Assembly: GCF_000146675.1 (NCBI RefSeq)
Contig: NZ_GL397214.1
Span: forward strand, 1,555,247 to 1,619,246
Direction of reading: 5' to 3'
From: Hoylesella marshii DSM 16973 = JCM 13450
GTDB taxonomy: Bacteria > Bacteroidota > Bacteroidia > Bacteroidales > Bacteroidaceae
DNA length: 64,000 nt
The notes beneath the pieces were generated by a model. That model was given only the letters and a program-made list of their open reading frames with translations. It was not told the origin of the DNA and made no database searches. Of the stretch, positions 8,352-16,693 are shown piece by piece (within the stretch, counting starts at the first letter, position 1; the number at the start of each line of letters is the position of its first letter). The translations under genes were made by a program, and so were the position numbers.

Positions 8352-8434
8352 AGCTCTGCAAGAGCGCAACATGTCAGTCCAGCGTGCAGCGCTGGGTAGA
8401 TGATGTTCCCCTAAATGGAGCGCTGTAGGTGCGA
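8352..8434 (-). repeat. REP-like element, single copy, inverted
   Basis: Read on the minus strand it starts TCGCACCTACAGCGCT and ends GCGCTCTTGCAGAGCT. It aligns along its length with 39363-39446 (TCGCACCTTCAGCGCT ... CGCTCTTTCAGAGCT). It contains the same two small inverted repeats as the 66-bp array near 39700-40045, so it is a solo member of that family 31 kb away. Confidence 0.7.
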
Positions 8435-8575
8435 CAGAATCCCACAACCGATGCGATTTGCTGTGAGAAAGGTTGCCGATCCATCCACATAAAACGCCAT
8501 CCGTACGCGGTACAAACGGCATCTGTACAGAGAACGAATGCGGACTTATCATCCGTAACTTTACGACCTTAAACT

Positions 8576-8608
8576 CCCAATCGGTCATGAGCGGCTGTAC
8601 CGATTGGG
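8576..8608. other. Hairpin upstream of the cytidylyltransferase gene
   Basis: CCCAATCGGT (8576-8585) and ACCGATTGGG (8599-8608) form a perfect 10-bp stem with a 13-base loop, 54 bases before the start codon at 8663. There is no T-tract. It could be an attenuator-like or protein-binding structure, or part of the repeat region. Confidence 0.5.
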
Positions 8609-8662
8609 GGTTGAACGGGGAGGAATCGGCATGTTAAAGTAAGTAAATAGGAATATCGGTCA

Positions 8663-9454
8663 ATGGAAAATGCGTATTTTCGCAAGAAAATACAGGCAGC
8701 GATGCACGAAAATATAGCTCCAAGACCCGCACGAGGTGGAGAACACATTGCCATCATCCTCTCAGGAGGTATTGGCTCGCGTATGGGAACAGACCGTCCC
8801 AAGCAGTACATTGAGGTGCAGGGTCGTCCTATTATCGCCTATGCCATCGACGCCTTTGCTCGGCGCAACGACATAGGTCGGATTGTGGTCGTGGTCGCCA
8901 ATGAATGGAAATCCTACGTGGAAGCCGCGTTGCAGCACGTAAAGCAGCCCATTGCCTACGCATCGCCCGGGGCAACCCGCCAACTTTCCGTCTTCAACGG
9001 GCTGGAGGTGTGCCGGACGCAAGGATGTGCAGACAATGCCATCGTTATCATCCACGATGCTGCACGTCCGCTCCTCGGTGCCGACATCATAGACCGTTGC
9101 ATCGCCGGCATTGAGGAAGGCTACGACGGTGTGCTACCCGTCGTGCGCGTGAAAGATACCATCTACCAAAGCGAAGATGGGAAAACCATCAGTCGCCTGC
9201 TGAACCGGCAGCAACTCTTTGCCGGGCAAGCCCCCGAAAGTTTCAGGTTAAAACCTTATTATGACCTGCACACAAGGATAAGCCCAAACGAATTGTTACG
9301 CATCAACGGCAGTTCGGAAGTAGCCATACTTGGCGGATTACGGGTGAAGATAGTAGAAGGGTCGGAGCGTAACTTCAAGATTACCACCCCCGAAGACCTG
9401 TCTCACTTCCGCCAGCTATTGGAAAGCGAGACCGGCGATACGGCCATGCGATAA
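8663..9454 (+). CDS. TarI/IspD-family cytidylyltransferase
   Basis: The protein has 263 residues. The nucleotide-binding signature SGGIGSRMG (34-42) with RPKQY (45-49) is typical of IspD and TarI enzymes, which join CTP to an alditol phosphate or to methylerythritol phosphate. HDAARPLL is also present. The later segment LFAGQAPESFR resembles the TarI form (GQ-P-FR) more than IspD. The N-terminal 28 residues are extra; ATG at 8702 is an alternative start. The neighbours are a GatD/TarJ-like dehydrogenase and a pentulose-phosphate epimerase, so a CDP-ribitol or related CDP-alditol product is the better reading. It could still be the cell's only IspD, since ispG at 60666 shows that the MEP pathway operates. 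Confidence 0.8.
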   Translation: MENAYFRKKIQAAMHENIAPRPARGGEHIAIILSGGIGSRMGTDRPKQYIEVQGRPIIAYAIDAFARRNDIGRIVVVVANEWKSYVEAALQHVKQPIAYASPGATRQLSVFNGLEVCRTQGCADNAIVIIHDAARPLLGADIIDRCIAGIEEGYDGVLPVVRVKDTIYQSEDGKTISRLLNRQQLFAGQAPESFRLKPYYDLHTRISPNELLRINGSSEVAILGGLRVKIVEGSERNFKITTPEDLSHFRQLLESETGDTAMR

Positions 9455-9563
9455 CGTCGGCTCTGCAGGCGACCGTTCCCTCCCTGCCCTCCGCGGCAGT
9501 CGCCATGGGGAGAAAAAGAGGAACAACCTGCCGCAAAGAGGGGCGCAGTTTCAACATACAAGC

Positions 9564-10610
9564 ATGAAAGCAAACGTTTTATACCATATCGGAGACCTAC
9601 GCTATACCGATGTAGCCCTACCGGAGCTGCACGACGGCGAGGCACTCGTGCGCGTCCGAGCCTGCGGTATTTGCGGGTCAGACGTGGCACGCGTTTTCAC
9701 GACCGGTACTTACCATTTTCCCACCATCATAGGCCACGAGTTTTCAGGCGAGGTCGTCGAAACATACTCTGCGGCAGACGCAGAGTGGGTAGGCCGGCGC
9801 GTATCTGTTTTCCCCCTGATACCTTGTCGTCACTGCGATGCCTGTCACCACGGGCAGTACGAGATGTGCACTTGCTATAACTATCTTGGCTCGCGCACAG
9901 ATGGTGGTTTTGCCGAATACGTAGCCGTGCCCGTATGGAATCTCTTTCGGCTTCCCGACAGCGTATCCTACGAAGAGGGTGCCATGATGGAGCCGGCTGC
10001 TGTGGCCATGCATGCCTTGAAGATAGCCCGCGTCGGCATGGGCGATACCGTAGCCATCACCGGTCCGGGAACCATCGGCATGATTCTGACGCAACTCATT
10101 CAACGAATCGGCGGTACGAAAGCGGTGTTGATAGGACGCACACAGGCGAAGTTAGACTATGCTCGGCGTATAGGCATCCGGCATGTATGCAACTCCGGAA
10201 CCGAACATGTGGCAGATAGGGTCGGTCAACTCACCGGAGGGCGTGGAGCAGACATCGCTATCGAGGGCACAGGAGCCAGTGAGCCGATGAACCTCTGTCT
10301 GAATCTGGTACGGAGTGAAGGCCGCATCGTGGCCATGGGCAATCCGCAAGGCGACATGCTGTTTCGCAAAGATGCCTATTGGAAATTGCTAAGAAAACAA
10401 CTCACTCTTCGGGGCACATGGAACTCCACCTATGGACTCGGCCGCGACGATTGGCAGGATATATCGGCATTGCTCGCCGAGGGAGCACTGAACCTGCGGG
10501 GACTCATCACCCATCGGTTACCCCTCGCCGAGCTACAACAGGGGCTGTCGCTCATGCGCGATGCCGCAGTCTACACGAACAAAGTAATGATTGTCGATGA
10601 ACAAGGATAG
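9564..10610 (+). CDS. Zinc-dependent MDR polyol-phosphate dehydrogenase (GatD/TarJ-like)
   Basis: The protein has 348 residues. The N-terminal GroES-like domain has catalytic zinc ligands C37, H58-E59 (GHEFSG) and four structural-zinc cysteines near 88-102 (C-x2-C-x2-C-x7-C). A Rossmann domain follows with GPGTIG. The segment LRKQLTLRGTWNS near residue 275 closely resembles E. coli galactitol-1-phosphate 5-dehydrogenase (LRKELTVIGSWMN). Such enzymes interconvert a ketose phosphate and an alditol phosphate. Between a TarI-like enzyme and a ribulose/xylulose-phosphate epimerase, the likely product is a pentitol phosphate (inference). The gene overlaps the next one by 14 bases. Confidence 0.8.
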   Translation: MKANVLYHIGDLRYTDVALPELHDGEALVRVRACGICGSDVARVFTTGTYHFPTIIGHEFSGEVVETYSAADAEWVGRRVSVFPLIPCRHCDACHHGQYEMCTCYNYLGSRTDGGFAEYVAVPVWNLFRLPDSVSYEEGAMMEPAAVAMHALKIARVGMGDTVAITGPGTIGMILTQLIQRIGGTKAVLIGRTQAKLDYARRIGIRHVCNSGTEHVADRVGQLTGGRGADIAIEGTGASEPMNLCLNLVRSEGRIVAMGNPQGDMLFRKDAYWKLLRKQLTLRGTWNSTYGLGRDDWQDISALLAEGALNLRGLITHRLPLAELQQGLSLMRDAAVYTNKVMIVDEQG

Positions 10611-11274
10611 GAAAAACAAACTCTCGGTGTCGCTCATGTGTGCAGACCTGATGAATTTAGAGCGAGACATCCGCCGGTTGGAAAGGTTGAACGTGGACTA
10701 CCTGCATGTAGACATCATGGATGCGAAGTTCGTACCGAACCTTACTTTCGGGCCGGACACCGTGAACAGCATCCGGTGCATCAGCCACCTGCCCCTCGAT
10801 ATCCACCTACTGATGGAACATCCGAGCGTGATTATCAGGTCGGTGGATATACGGGAAGGCGACATCGTGACCCTGCACCACGAATGCAAGGACAGCATGT
10901 TGGAAAACATCGCATTCATCAAGCAGCGGCATGCTTTGGTGGGTCTGGCACTCAACCCCGACACCTCAATAGAGGAAGCACGCAAGTATCTGCCCTATAC
11001 GGATGTGGTGTTGCTGATGCTCATTGTACCAGGGTTTGCCGGCTCAACCATGATTCACGGCATCATGGACAAGGTGAGGAAAACGCGCGAATACTTGGAA
11101 AAGAAAGGTTACGACAACATACGGATAGCCGTGGACGGCAGCGTGAGCCACGAAAAGGCCGAAATGATGGCCGCGATGGGGGCAAGCGTGTTTATAGGAG
11201 GTACGGCCGGCGTGTTCATCAAAGGCAAGGAGATAGAGGAAACCGTGCCGCTGTTTTATCGAGCGATACGATGA
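10597..11274 (+). CDS. Ribulose-phosphate 3-epimerase family protein
   Basis: The protein has 225 residues. I chose ATG 10597 over an in-frame TTG at 10591. TIM-barrel motifs of the family are present: SLMCADL near 12-18, HVDIMDAKFVPNLTFGP at 37-53 (metal and catalytic residues), LDIHLLMEHP near 68-77, and a late VDGSVS where standard Rpe has VDGGI. The enzyme normally swaps D-ribulose 5-phosphate and D-xylulose 5-phosphate, though close relatives act on other ketose phosphates. The VDGSVS variant and the overlap with the dehydrogenase point to a dedicated role in supplying the alditol precursor rather than to the housekeeping pentose-phosphate copy. Confidence 0.8.
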   Translation: MNKDRKNKLSVSLMCADLMNLERDIRRLERLNVDYLHVDIMDAKFVPNLTFGPDTVNSIRCISHLPLDIHLLMEHPSVIIRSVDIREGDIVTLHHECKDSMLENIAFIKQRHALVGLALNPDTSIEEARKYLPYTDVVLLMLIVPGFAGSTMIHGIMDKVRKTREYLEKKGYDNIRIAVDGSVSHEKAEMMAAMGASVFIGGTAGVFIKGKEIEETVPLFYRAIR

Positions 11275-11869
11275 TACGCAACAGCAAAAACCACCGCCCA
11301 TGTAGGCTGATGCACCCCAAGCCCCAAGAAGGTAGTAGATGACAAGGCGATCGTTTAGAAGTGGCAATCTTCGCCAAACCTGTTGAGAAAAGGGAAAGAA
11401 TGAGGGTATAAGGGGCATAAAATAAGTTAATAAGGTTATAGGTTGAAGAAATTTGTTTATTTTTGCAAACATATCACATAGGTCTACACCGATTTGTACA
11501 ACTCTGCGGGCAGGAAAGTCGCCCTAAGGCGGAGGAGTGGATGGGTGGGGAAAGTGCATCTTTCCTTTACTTTTCTGTCGTTTCAGCAAGATAGAAGAGG
11601 AGGAGAGATTGTAGAGAGACGGCATAGAGGAACCGTCTTGTCGGTGACACTACCCCGCACAAGAGCAAAGAGGTTGCCTGCCCGATATGCTTTGCCATCC
11701 GCTCATCTCAGACAAGACCAAGCTCGCGAGTCATAAAAAATCAAAGTACAAAGAGATTGCTTACACAGAAAATCCGATGGAGATACCTCAATAAGGCTTC
11801 TTTCTGCAAACTGTCATGCAACCGGCATCCCCATCGGGAATCGATTCACAAACCATTATCTGTATACCC
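11275..11869. other. Intergenic region / long leader before glf
   Basis: No convincing gene is visible. A TATTTTTG (-7 type) at 11458-11465 suggests transcription starting near 11473, which would leave a leader of nearly 400 bases before glf. A plus-strand frame at 11494-11736 is arginine-rich and looks spurious. No capsule antiterminator gene such as upxY is seen here. Confidence 0.5.
11458..11465 (+). promoter_or_regulatory. Candidate -7 element TATTTTTG upstream of glf
   Basis: It matches TAnnTTTG. No TTTG lies at the expected 19-20 base spacing upstream, so the call is weak. It would start the polysaccharide transcript. Confidence 0.35.
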
Positions 11870-13021
11870 ATGAAAAGTAAGACATACGACTATCTGATAG
11901 TCGGTGCGGGACTTTTTGGTGCGACATACGCCTATTTCGCACGGAAAGCAGGGAAGAAATGCCTCGTTATAGACAAACGGCCACACCTCGGGGGGAACAT
12001 CCATTGCCACGAAGTGGCAGGTATTCACGTGCATCAATACGGGGCGCATATCTTTCACACGTCGAACAAACGGGTATGGGAGTTCGTCACATCGCTGGTG
12101 GAATTCAACCGCTATACCAATTCGCCCGTAGCCCACTATCGGGGGAAGCTGTACAACCTGCCTTTCAATATGAATACGTTCTACCAAATGTGGGATGTCA
12201 CCACTCCCGAAGAGGCATACGCGAAGTTAGAAGAACAGCGTGCAGAGGCTGTGGAAAACATGAGGATGGCCGGTGCGATAGAGCCTCGGAACCTCGAAGA
12301 GCAGGCGCAGTTGCTCATAGGAAAAGACATCTACGAGCGCCTCATCAAGGGCTATACGGAAAAGCAATGGGGGCGGCGATGCACAGACTTGCCGGCTTTC
12401 ATCATCAAACGTCTGCCCGTGCGCATGGTATTCGACAATAACTACTTCAACGACCGGTACCAAGGCATCCCTATAGGGGGGTATAATCGACTCATCGATG
12501 CGTTGCTTGAGGGAGTGGAAACACGTGTGGAGGCAGACTTTTTCACCGACAGGCAAGCTTGGGAGGCCATGGCCGACAAGATTGTGTTTACGGGGAAAAT
12601 AGACGAGTATTACAACTATCGGTTCGGAAAGTTAGAGTATCGCACGGTACGCTTTGAGCAGGAAACACTCGACATGCCGAACTATCAGGGTAATGCTGTG
12701 GTCAATTATACCGATGCGGAGGTACCTTTTACCCGCATCATTGAGCATAAACACTTTGAAATGTTCGGCGCAGAGGTTTACGAAACGCCCGAGACGGTGA
12801 TTTCGCGCGAGTATTCCACGGAATGGAAAGAGGGCATGGAACCCTATTACCCCGTGAATGACAACCGCAACACAGCCCTCTACAAACAATATGAAGCACT
12901 GACACGGTCAGAGGAAAATGTGGTTTTCGGTGGCAGATTGGCTGAATATAAATACTATGACATGGCTCCTATCGTGGAAAAAGTGATGGGGCTATGGCCA
13001 GAAAGTTCGCAAGAGGTATAG
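11870..13021 (+). CDS. glf: UDP-galactopyranose mutase
   Basis: The protein has 383 residues from ATG 11870, which places the FAD-binding strand at the N-terminus; a start at 11816 would add 18 unlikely residues. The dinucleotide motif VGAGLFGATYA (9-19) is followed by IDKRPHLGGN and then by YGAHIFHT, the substrate-site signature of Glf. YTEKQWG and the C-terminal VVFGGRLAEYKYYDM are also typical. The enzyme makes UDP-galactofuranose from UDP-galactopyranose in the cytosol. It opens the polysaccharide locus. A galactofuranosyltransferase-like gene at 50039 is the probable user of the product. Confidence 0.95.
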   Translation: MKSKTYDYLIVGAGLFGATYAYFARKAGKKCLVIDKRPHLGGNIHCHEVAGIHVHQYGAHIFHTSNKRVWEFVTSLVEFNRYTNSPVAHYRGKLYNLPFNMNTFYQMWDVTTPEEAYAKLEEQRAEAVENMRMAGAIEPRNLEEQAQLLIGKDIYERLIKGYTEKQWGRRCTDLPAFIIKRLPVRMVFDNNYFNDRYQGIPIGGYNRLIDALLEGVETRVEADFFTDRQAWEAMADKIVFTGKIDEYYNYRFGKLEYRTVRFEQETLDMPNYQGNAVVNYTDAEVPFTRIIEHKHFEMFGAEVYETPETVISREYSTEWKEGMEPYYPVNDNRNTALYKQYEALTRSEENVVFGGRLAEYKYYDMAPIVEKVMGLWPESSQEV

Positions 13022-13086
13022 GAATCGTTGGCTCATCTGCAGGAAACGAAGTGTTGGCAATGATAGCATAAAGTATAGAATTTTCT

Positions 13087-14169
13087 ATGAAAGAGCAACT
13101 CATCAACTCGAAATGTAATGATATCACGATAGCTAAAGGTATCGGTATCATGTTGATGGTTGTAGGTCATTCCGATTCTGTAGCCTTTCTTCATTACTTT
13201 ATCTATTATTTCCACATGCCTCTTTTCTTCTTCTGCAGCGGCTTCTTTTTCAATAGGAAAACGTCCGTCTATGAGTTCACAAAGAAAAGAATCAAGGGTT
13301 TGTATCTCCCTTATGTGAAATGGACATTATGCATATTCTTACTGCATAACATGTTCTATACTCTAAATATCTATAATGAGGCGTTTGGTACCTCGCCTTA
13401 TTCCTCAACGTACTTCGGTCTCCATGATTTCAAGCACTATATTATCCCGCTTTTCATCAATATGAATGGAAGTATCACAAGGATTTTAGGGGGATTTTGG
13501 TTTATAAAGGTATTGCTGTGGAGTGCTATCATCGTGAGGTTGATAGGCAGATTAACGACATCTAAAGAGCGTGTAGTGGGACTGATTTTGGGCTTTGCTA
13601 TCATAGCAGTAGTATCTCGTAAGTACAGCATCAACATTCCGGTGATAGAAGATATATCCATTGTCTGCTTAGGCATTGTGTTCTACTTGTGCGGTTATTA
13701 TTGGAAGAACAAAACACAAAAAAAACAAAACTTCCGTTATTTTAACAGTCTAATACTGTTAGGCACTCTGTCCCTCCTTGCACTGAGCTTTATATGGCCG
13801 GCATCTATGTTCTGTGATTATCTGATGATCTTTCCTTATGTGGGCGTTGCGCTCATAGGTATTTATATCGTTTTGGGGGTCTCGGCTTATTTAGACCGAA
13901 GGAAGCCCCGGCTATTGTACTATATAGGAAATAACACATTGACCATCTTGGGGCTTCACTTCTTGGCATTCAAGATTGTGGCACTCATCCAAATCTATTA
14001 CTATCACCTCGATTTTACCTATCTTGCCAAGTTCCCCGTTGCATGGAGCGGGCAAGATGGTGGGTGGTGGATACTCTATTCCATAACGGGCATTGCCATC
14101 CCTGTGGGTATAAAATGTATTTATGATAGGATAAGGAACCAAACTGCGAAGTGTCTCAATGCGACTTAG
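13087..14169 (+). CDS. Membrane O-acyltransferase (acyltransferase-3 family)
   Basis: The protein has 360 residues with about ten hydrophobic segments. The N-terminal block AKGIGIMLMVVGHS, with the family histidine at GHS, is followed by YYFHMPLFFFCSGFFF, as in OafA/WecH-type enzymes that move acetyl groups across the inner membrane onto surface sugars. It follows glf by 65 bases and precedes the sugar aminotransferase gene by 70. It is one of three such proteins in the locus (also 21631 and 36677), so several acetylation positions on the glycan are likely. The acceptor sugar cannot be read from sequence. Confidence 0.8.
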   Translation: MKEQLINSKCNDITIAKGIGIMLMVVGHSDSVAFLHYFIYYFHMPLFFFCSGFFFNRKTSVYEFTKKRIKGLYLPYVKWTLCIFLLHNMFYTLNIYNEAFGTSPYSSTYFGLHDFKHYIIPLFINMNGSITRILGGFWFIKVLLWSAIIVRLIGRLTTSKERVVGLILGFAIIAVVSRKYSINIPVIEDISIVCLGIVFYLCGYYWKNKTQKKQNFRYFNSLILLGTLSLLALSFIWPASMFCDYLMIFPYVGVALIGIYIVLGVSAYLDRRKPRLLYYIGNNTLTILGLHFLAFKIVALIQIYYYHLDFTYLAKFPVAWSGQDGGWWILYSITGIAIPVGIKCIYDRIRNQTAKCLNAT

Positions 14170-14239
14170 AGGGTCGTAAAGACCTTTATCATCAATAAGG
14201 TGACGACTGAGTCACTGATACGACACAAACGAATCATTT

Positions 14240-15355
14240 ATGGACAAAAATCATATCATTACCGTAACATCGCCCTTGCTCCCCTCCCTCGATGAGTTCA
14301 ACGACTTGCTGAAGGAGATTTGGGAAAGCAAATGGATTACCAACAATGGGACATTTCACCAACGATTAGAGGACGAACTGTGCAAGTATCTCGGCGTACC
14401 GTATATCAGTCTTTTCACCAATGGCACACTACCGCTGATAACTGCGCTTCAGGCCATGCATATTACAGGCGAAGTGATAACGACACCCTACAGTTTCGTG
14501 GCAACGACCCACGCCCTGTGGTGGAACGGTATCAAACCCGTATTTGTGGATATTGACCCGTGCACAGGTAACATTGACCCGAGTAAAATAGAGGCAGCCA
14601 TCACACCGCGCACTACAGCCATCATGCCCGTACACGTCTACGGAAAACCCTGTGATGTGGAGGCCATCCAAGAGATAGCGGACAAGTATGGATTAAAAGT
14701 TATCTATGATGCAGCTCACGCTTTCGGAGTAGAAGTAAACGGTAAGAGCATCATTAATGCTGGAGACATGGCCACGTTGAGCTTTCATGCCACAAAGGTG
14801 TATAACACGGTGGAGGGCGGCGCCCTTGTAATGCACGATGAAAAAACAAAAAAACGCATAGATTACCTGAAAAACTTTGGTTTTGCAGGTGAAACAGAAG
14901 TAGTCGCCCCGGGTATCAATAGTAAAATGGACGAAATTCGCTCGGCTTATGGACTGTTGAACCTTCGACAAGTAGATGCCGCTATTACCGCACGGCAGAA
15001 AGTGGCTATTGCCTATCGTAAGGCCTTGCGCAACGTCGACGGCATTTCTTTCTGGAATGATATGCCCGGTGTCCGCCACAACTACAGTTACTTCCCCATC
15101 TTCATCGATGCAGAAAAATATGGTATGACCCGCGATGAACTTTACATTAAAATGAGAGGAAAAGGCATCTGGGGACGCCGTTATTTCTATCCCCTAATAA
15201 GCGAATTCTCCACCTACCGTGGATTAGAAAGTGCCAATCCTACCAATCTTCCGCAAGCCACAAAGATGGCAAACAGCGTAATCTGCTTGCCGATGCATCA
15301 CGCCTTGAGCGAAGAAGACATCCAAAGGACCACTGATTGTGTCACTAATATTTAA
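14240..15355 (+). CDS. DegT/DnrJ/EryC1 sugar aminotransferase (VioA-like)
   Basis: The protein has 371 residues. The PLP-binding lysine is K186 in SFHATK, followed by VYNTVEGGAL, a pattern close to VioA, which aminates dTDP-4-keto-6-deoxyglucose to dTDP-Qui4N. The start region (SKWITNNGTFHQRLEDEL) and YDAAHAFG near residue 158 are standard for the family. RmlA and RmlB, needed to make the substrate, are not in the window. The gene lies five bases before the WbqC-like gene and the acyl-carrier cassette, which suggests that the amino group made here is later acylated. A related amino sugar such as Fuc4N or perosamine cannot be excluded. Confidence 0.85.
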   Translation: MDKNHIITVTSPLLPSLDEFNDLLKEIWESKWITNNGTFHQRLEDELCKYLGVPYISLFTNGTLPLITALQAMHITGEVITTPYSFVATTHALWWNGIKPVFVDIDPCTGNIDPSKIEAAITPRTTAIMPVHVYGKPCDVEAIQEIADKYGLKVIYDAAHAFGVEVNGKSIINAGDMATLSFHATKVYNTVEGGALVMHDEKTKKRIDYLKNFGFAGETEVVAPGINSKMDEIRSAYGLLNLRQVDAAITARQKVAIAYRKALRNVDGISFWNDMPGVRHNYSYFPIFIDAEKYGMTRDELYIKMRGKGIWGRRYFYPLISEFSTYRGLESANPTNLPQATKMANSVICLPMHHALSEEDIQRTTDCVTNI

Positions 15356-15360
15356 ATCTT

Positions 15361-16050
15361 ATGAAAGTAGGAATCATGCAGCCTTATTTTATGCCATATA
15401 TCGGCTATTGGCAATTGATAAATGCTGTAGACAAATACGTTGTATATGATGACGTGAACTATATAAAAAAAGGTTGGATTAACCGAAATAATATCTTGGT
15501 TAATGGGGAGGGGAAACTGTTTACAGTTTCTTTAAAAGAGGCTTCACAGAACAAATTGATAAATGAAATAGATATCTGTGATGATTTTAGTAAGTTGTTG
15601 AAAACGCTTCATTTCTCTTACTCGAAAGCACCATACTATCATACTGTTGCAGAGCTGATGCAAAAGATATGTGCATTCCCAAATAAAAACTTAGCGGCTT
15701 TCTTATACAATAGTATCCGAGAGGTATGTAATTATCTCAGCATAGATACTGAAATCGTGCTTTCTTCAGATATAGAAAAAGATAACTCGTTAAAGGGACA
15801 AGATAAAATATTGTATATATGCAAGCAATTAGATGCAACAGAGTATTATAATGCAATCGGGGGAAAAGAACTATATGATGAAGTGTCGTTTACAGCCAAT
15901 AATATCAAACTATCCTTTTTAAGGACAGAATTTAAAGAGTATTCACAGTTTGAACACCCATTTATCAAAGGATTATCTATCATTGATATGCTGATGTTCA
16001 ATTCGGTTGAAGAGATGCAAAAGCATTTAAATTATTATGTTTTAGAATAA
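15361..16050 (+). CDS. WbqC-like family protein
   Basis: The protein has 229 residues. The N-terminus MKVGIMQPYFMPYIGYWQLI and the following VVYDDVNYIKKGWINRN are the hallmark of the WbqC-like family, found in many O-antigen and capsule clusters beside VioA-type aminotransferases. The biochemical role of the family is not firmly established; modification of an amino sugar is the usual proposal. The gene starts the AT-rich stretch that continues to about 21,630 and is tightly spaced with its neighbours (5 and 25 bases). Its codon use is clearly more A/T-ending than that of glf or the aminotransferase, which is consistent with a different origin. Confidence 0.85.
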   Translation: MKVGIMQPYFMPYIGYWQLINAVDKYVVYDDVNYIKKGWINRNNILVNGEGKLFTVSLKEASQNKLINEIDICDDFSKLLKTLHFSYSKAPYYHTVAELMQKICAFPNKNLAAFLYNSIREVCNYLSIDTEIVLSSDIEKDNSLKGQDKILYICKQLDATEYYNAIGGKELYDEVSFTANNIKLSFLRTEFKEYSQFEHPFIKGLSIIDMLMFNSVEEMQKHLNYYVLE

Positions 16051-16075
16051 GGCTATAAAATAATTATTTAAGACA

Positions 16076-16693
16076 ATGCTTAAAGGAGAAACTATTTATT
16101 TGAGAATGTTAGAGCCAGAGGATTGGGAACTAACCTACAAATGGCATAACGATACGGAGATACAACGCCTTACTTGTGGCCCGATACGTATTGTATCAAA
16201 GGAAATAGAGAAGGCATGGGTAAATTCAAAAGCAACAAATAACCGTAATGACCTCTATCTCGCGATATGCCTAAATTCAGATAACAGAATGGTGGGATAT
16301 ACTTCGATAAGCGAGATAGACAATTTTAATCAGTCATGTTTTTGGTCGGGATTGGTTATCGGTGATAAAAAGAGTCAAGACGGATTTGTGTTAACAGAAT
16401 GTACATACTTGGTTTTGGATTATATTTTTACTCAAATGAATATGCATAGGGTTATAGATACATGCTTGGTAGAGCACCTTTTTTCAAATGCTTTAGCTTA
16501 TGCCTGTCATTTTCAGAAAGAAGGAGTTGAACGAGAATCCATATATAAGAATGGGCGTTTTAATGATGTGGCAACCTATTCATTGCTACAAAGCGAATAT
16601 TTGGAACATAAGAAAAAAGGAGATTATGAGGTACATTCATTGATGGTGAATCTTGCGACACATATAAAACGATTAAAAAAATCGGAACAATGA
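16076..16693 (+). CDS. GNAT-family acyltransferase (RimJ/RimL type)
   Basis: The protein has 205 residues. The start LKGETIYLRMLEPEDWELTYKWHND is typical of RimJ/RimL-like GNAT proteins, with the later segment MVGYTSISEID and the C-terminal part NALAYACHFQKEGVERESIYKNGRFNDV (in pieces) completing the fold. Such enzymes move an acyl group to an amine. In this cassette it is a candidate for moving the carrier-bound acyl chain to the 4-amino group of the VioA-type sugar, or for simple N-acetylation (inference). Its stop overlaps the start of the next gene by four bases, so the two are translated together. Confidence 0.8.
   Translation: MLKGETIYLRMLEPEDWELTYKWHNDTEIQRLTCGPIRIVSKEIEKAWVNSKATNNRNDLYLAICLNSDNRMVGYTSISEIDNFNQSCFWSGLVIGDKKSQDGFVLTECTYLVLDYIFTQMNMHRVIDTCLVEHLFSNALAYACHFQKEGVERESIYKNGRFNDVATYSLLQSEYLEHKKKGDYEVHSLMVNLATHIKRLKKSEQ

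Larger units (their letters stand above)
7964..8662. other. Intergenic region of about 700 bp with terminator, REP-like copy and hairpin
   Basis: I see no convincing coding frame. The segment holds a terminator at 8224-8261, one inverted copy of the REP-like element at 8352-8434, and a 10-bp hairpin at 8576-8608 (CCCAATCGGT / ACCGATTGGG). It marks the border between the secreted-protein patch and the polysaccharide genes. Confidence 0.6.

Noticed and set aside
8663..9454. Plain housekeeping ispD
   Set aside because: Not excluded, but the neighbouring polyol dehydrogenase and epimerase genes and the GQAPESFR segment favour a TarI-like role, so no ispD symbol is given.
11494..11736. 80-codon plus-strand frame before glf
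   Set aside because: It is arginine-rich and low in quality, with no recognisable domain, inside an apparent leader.
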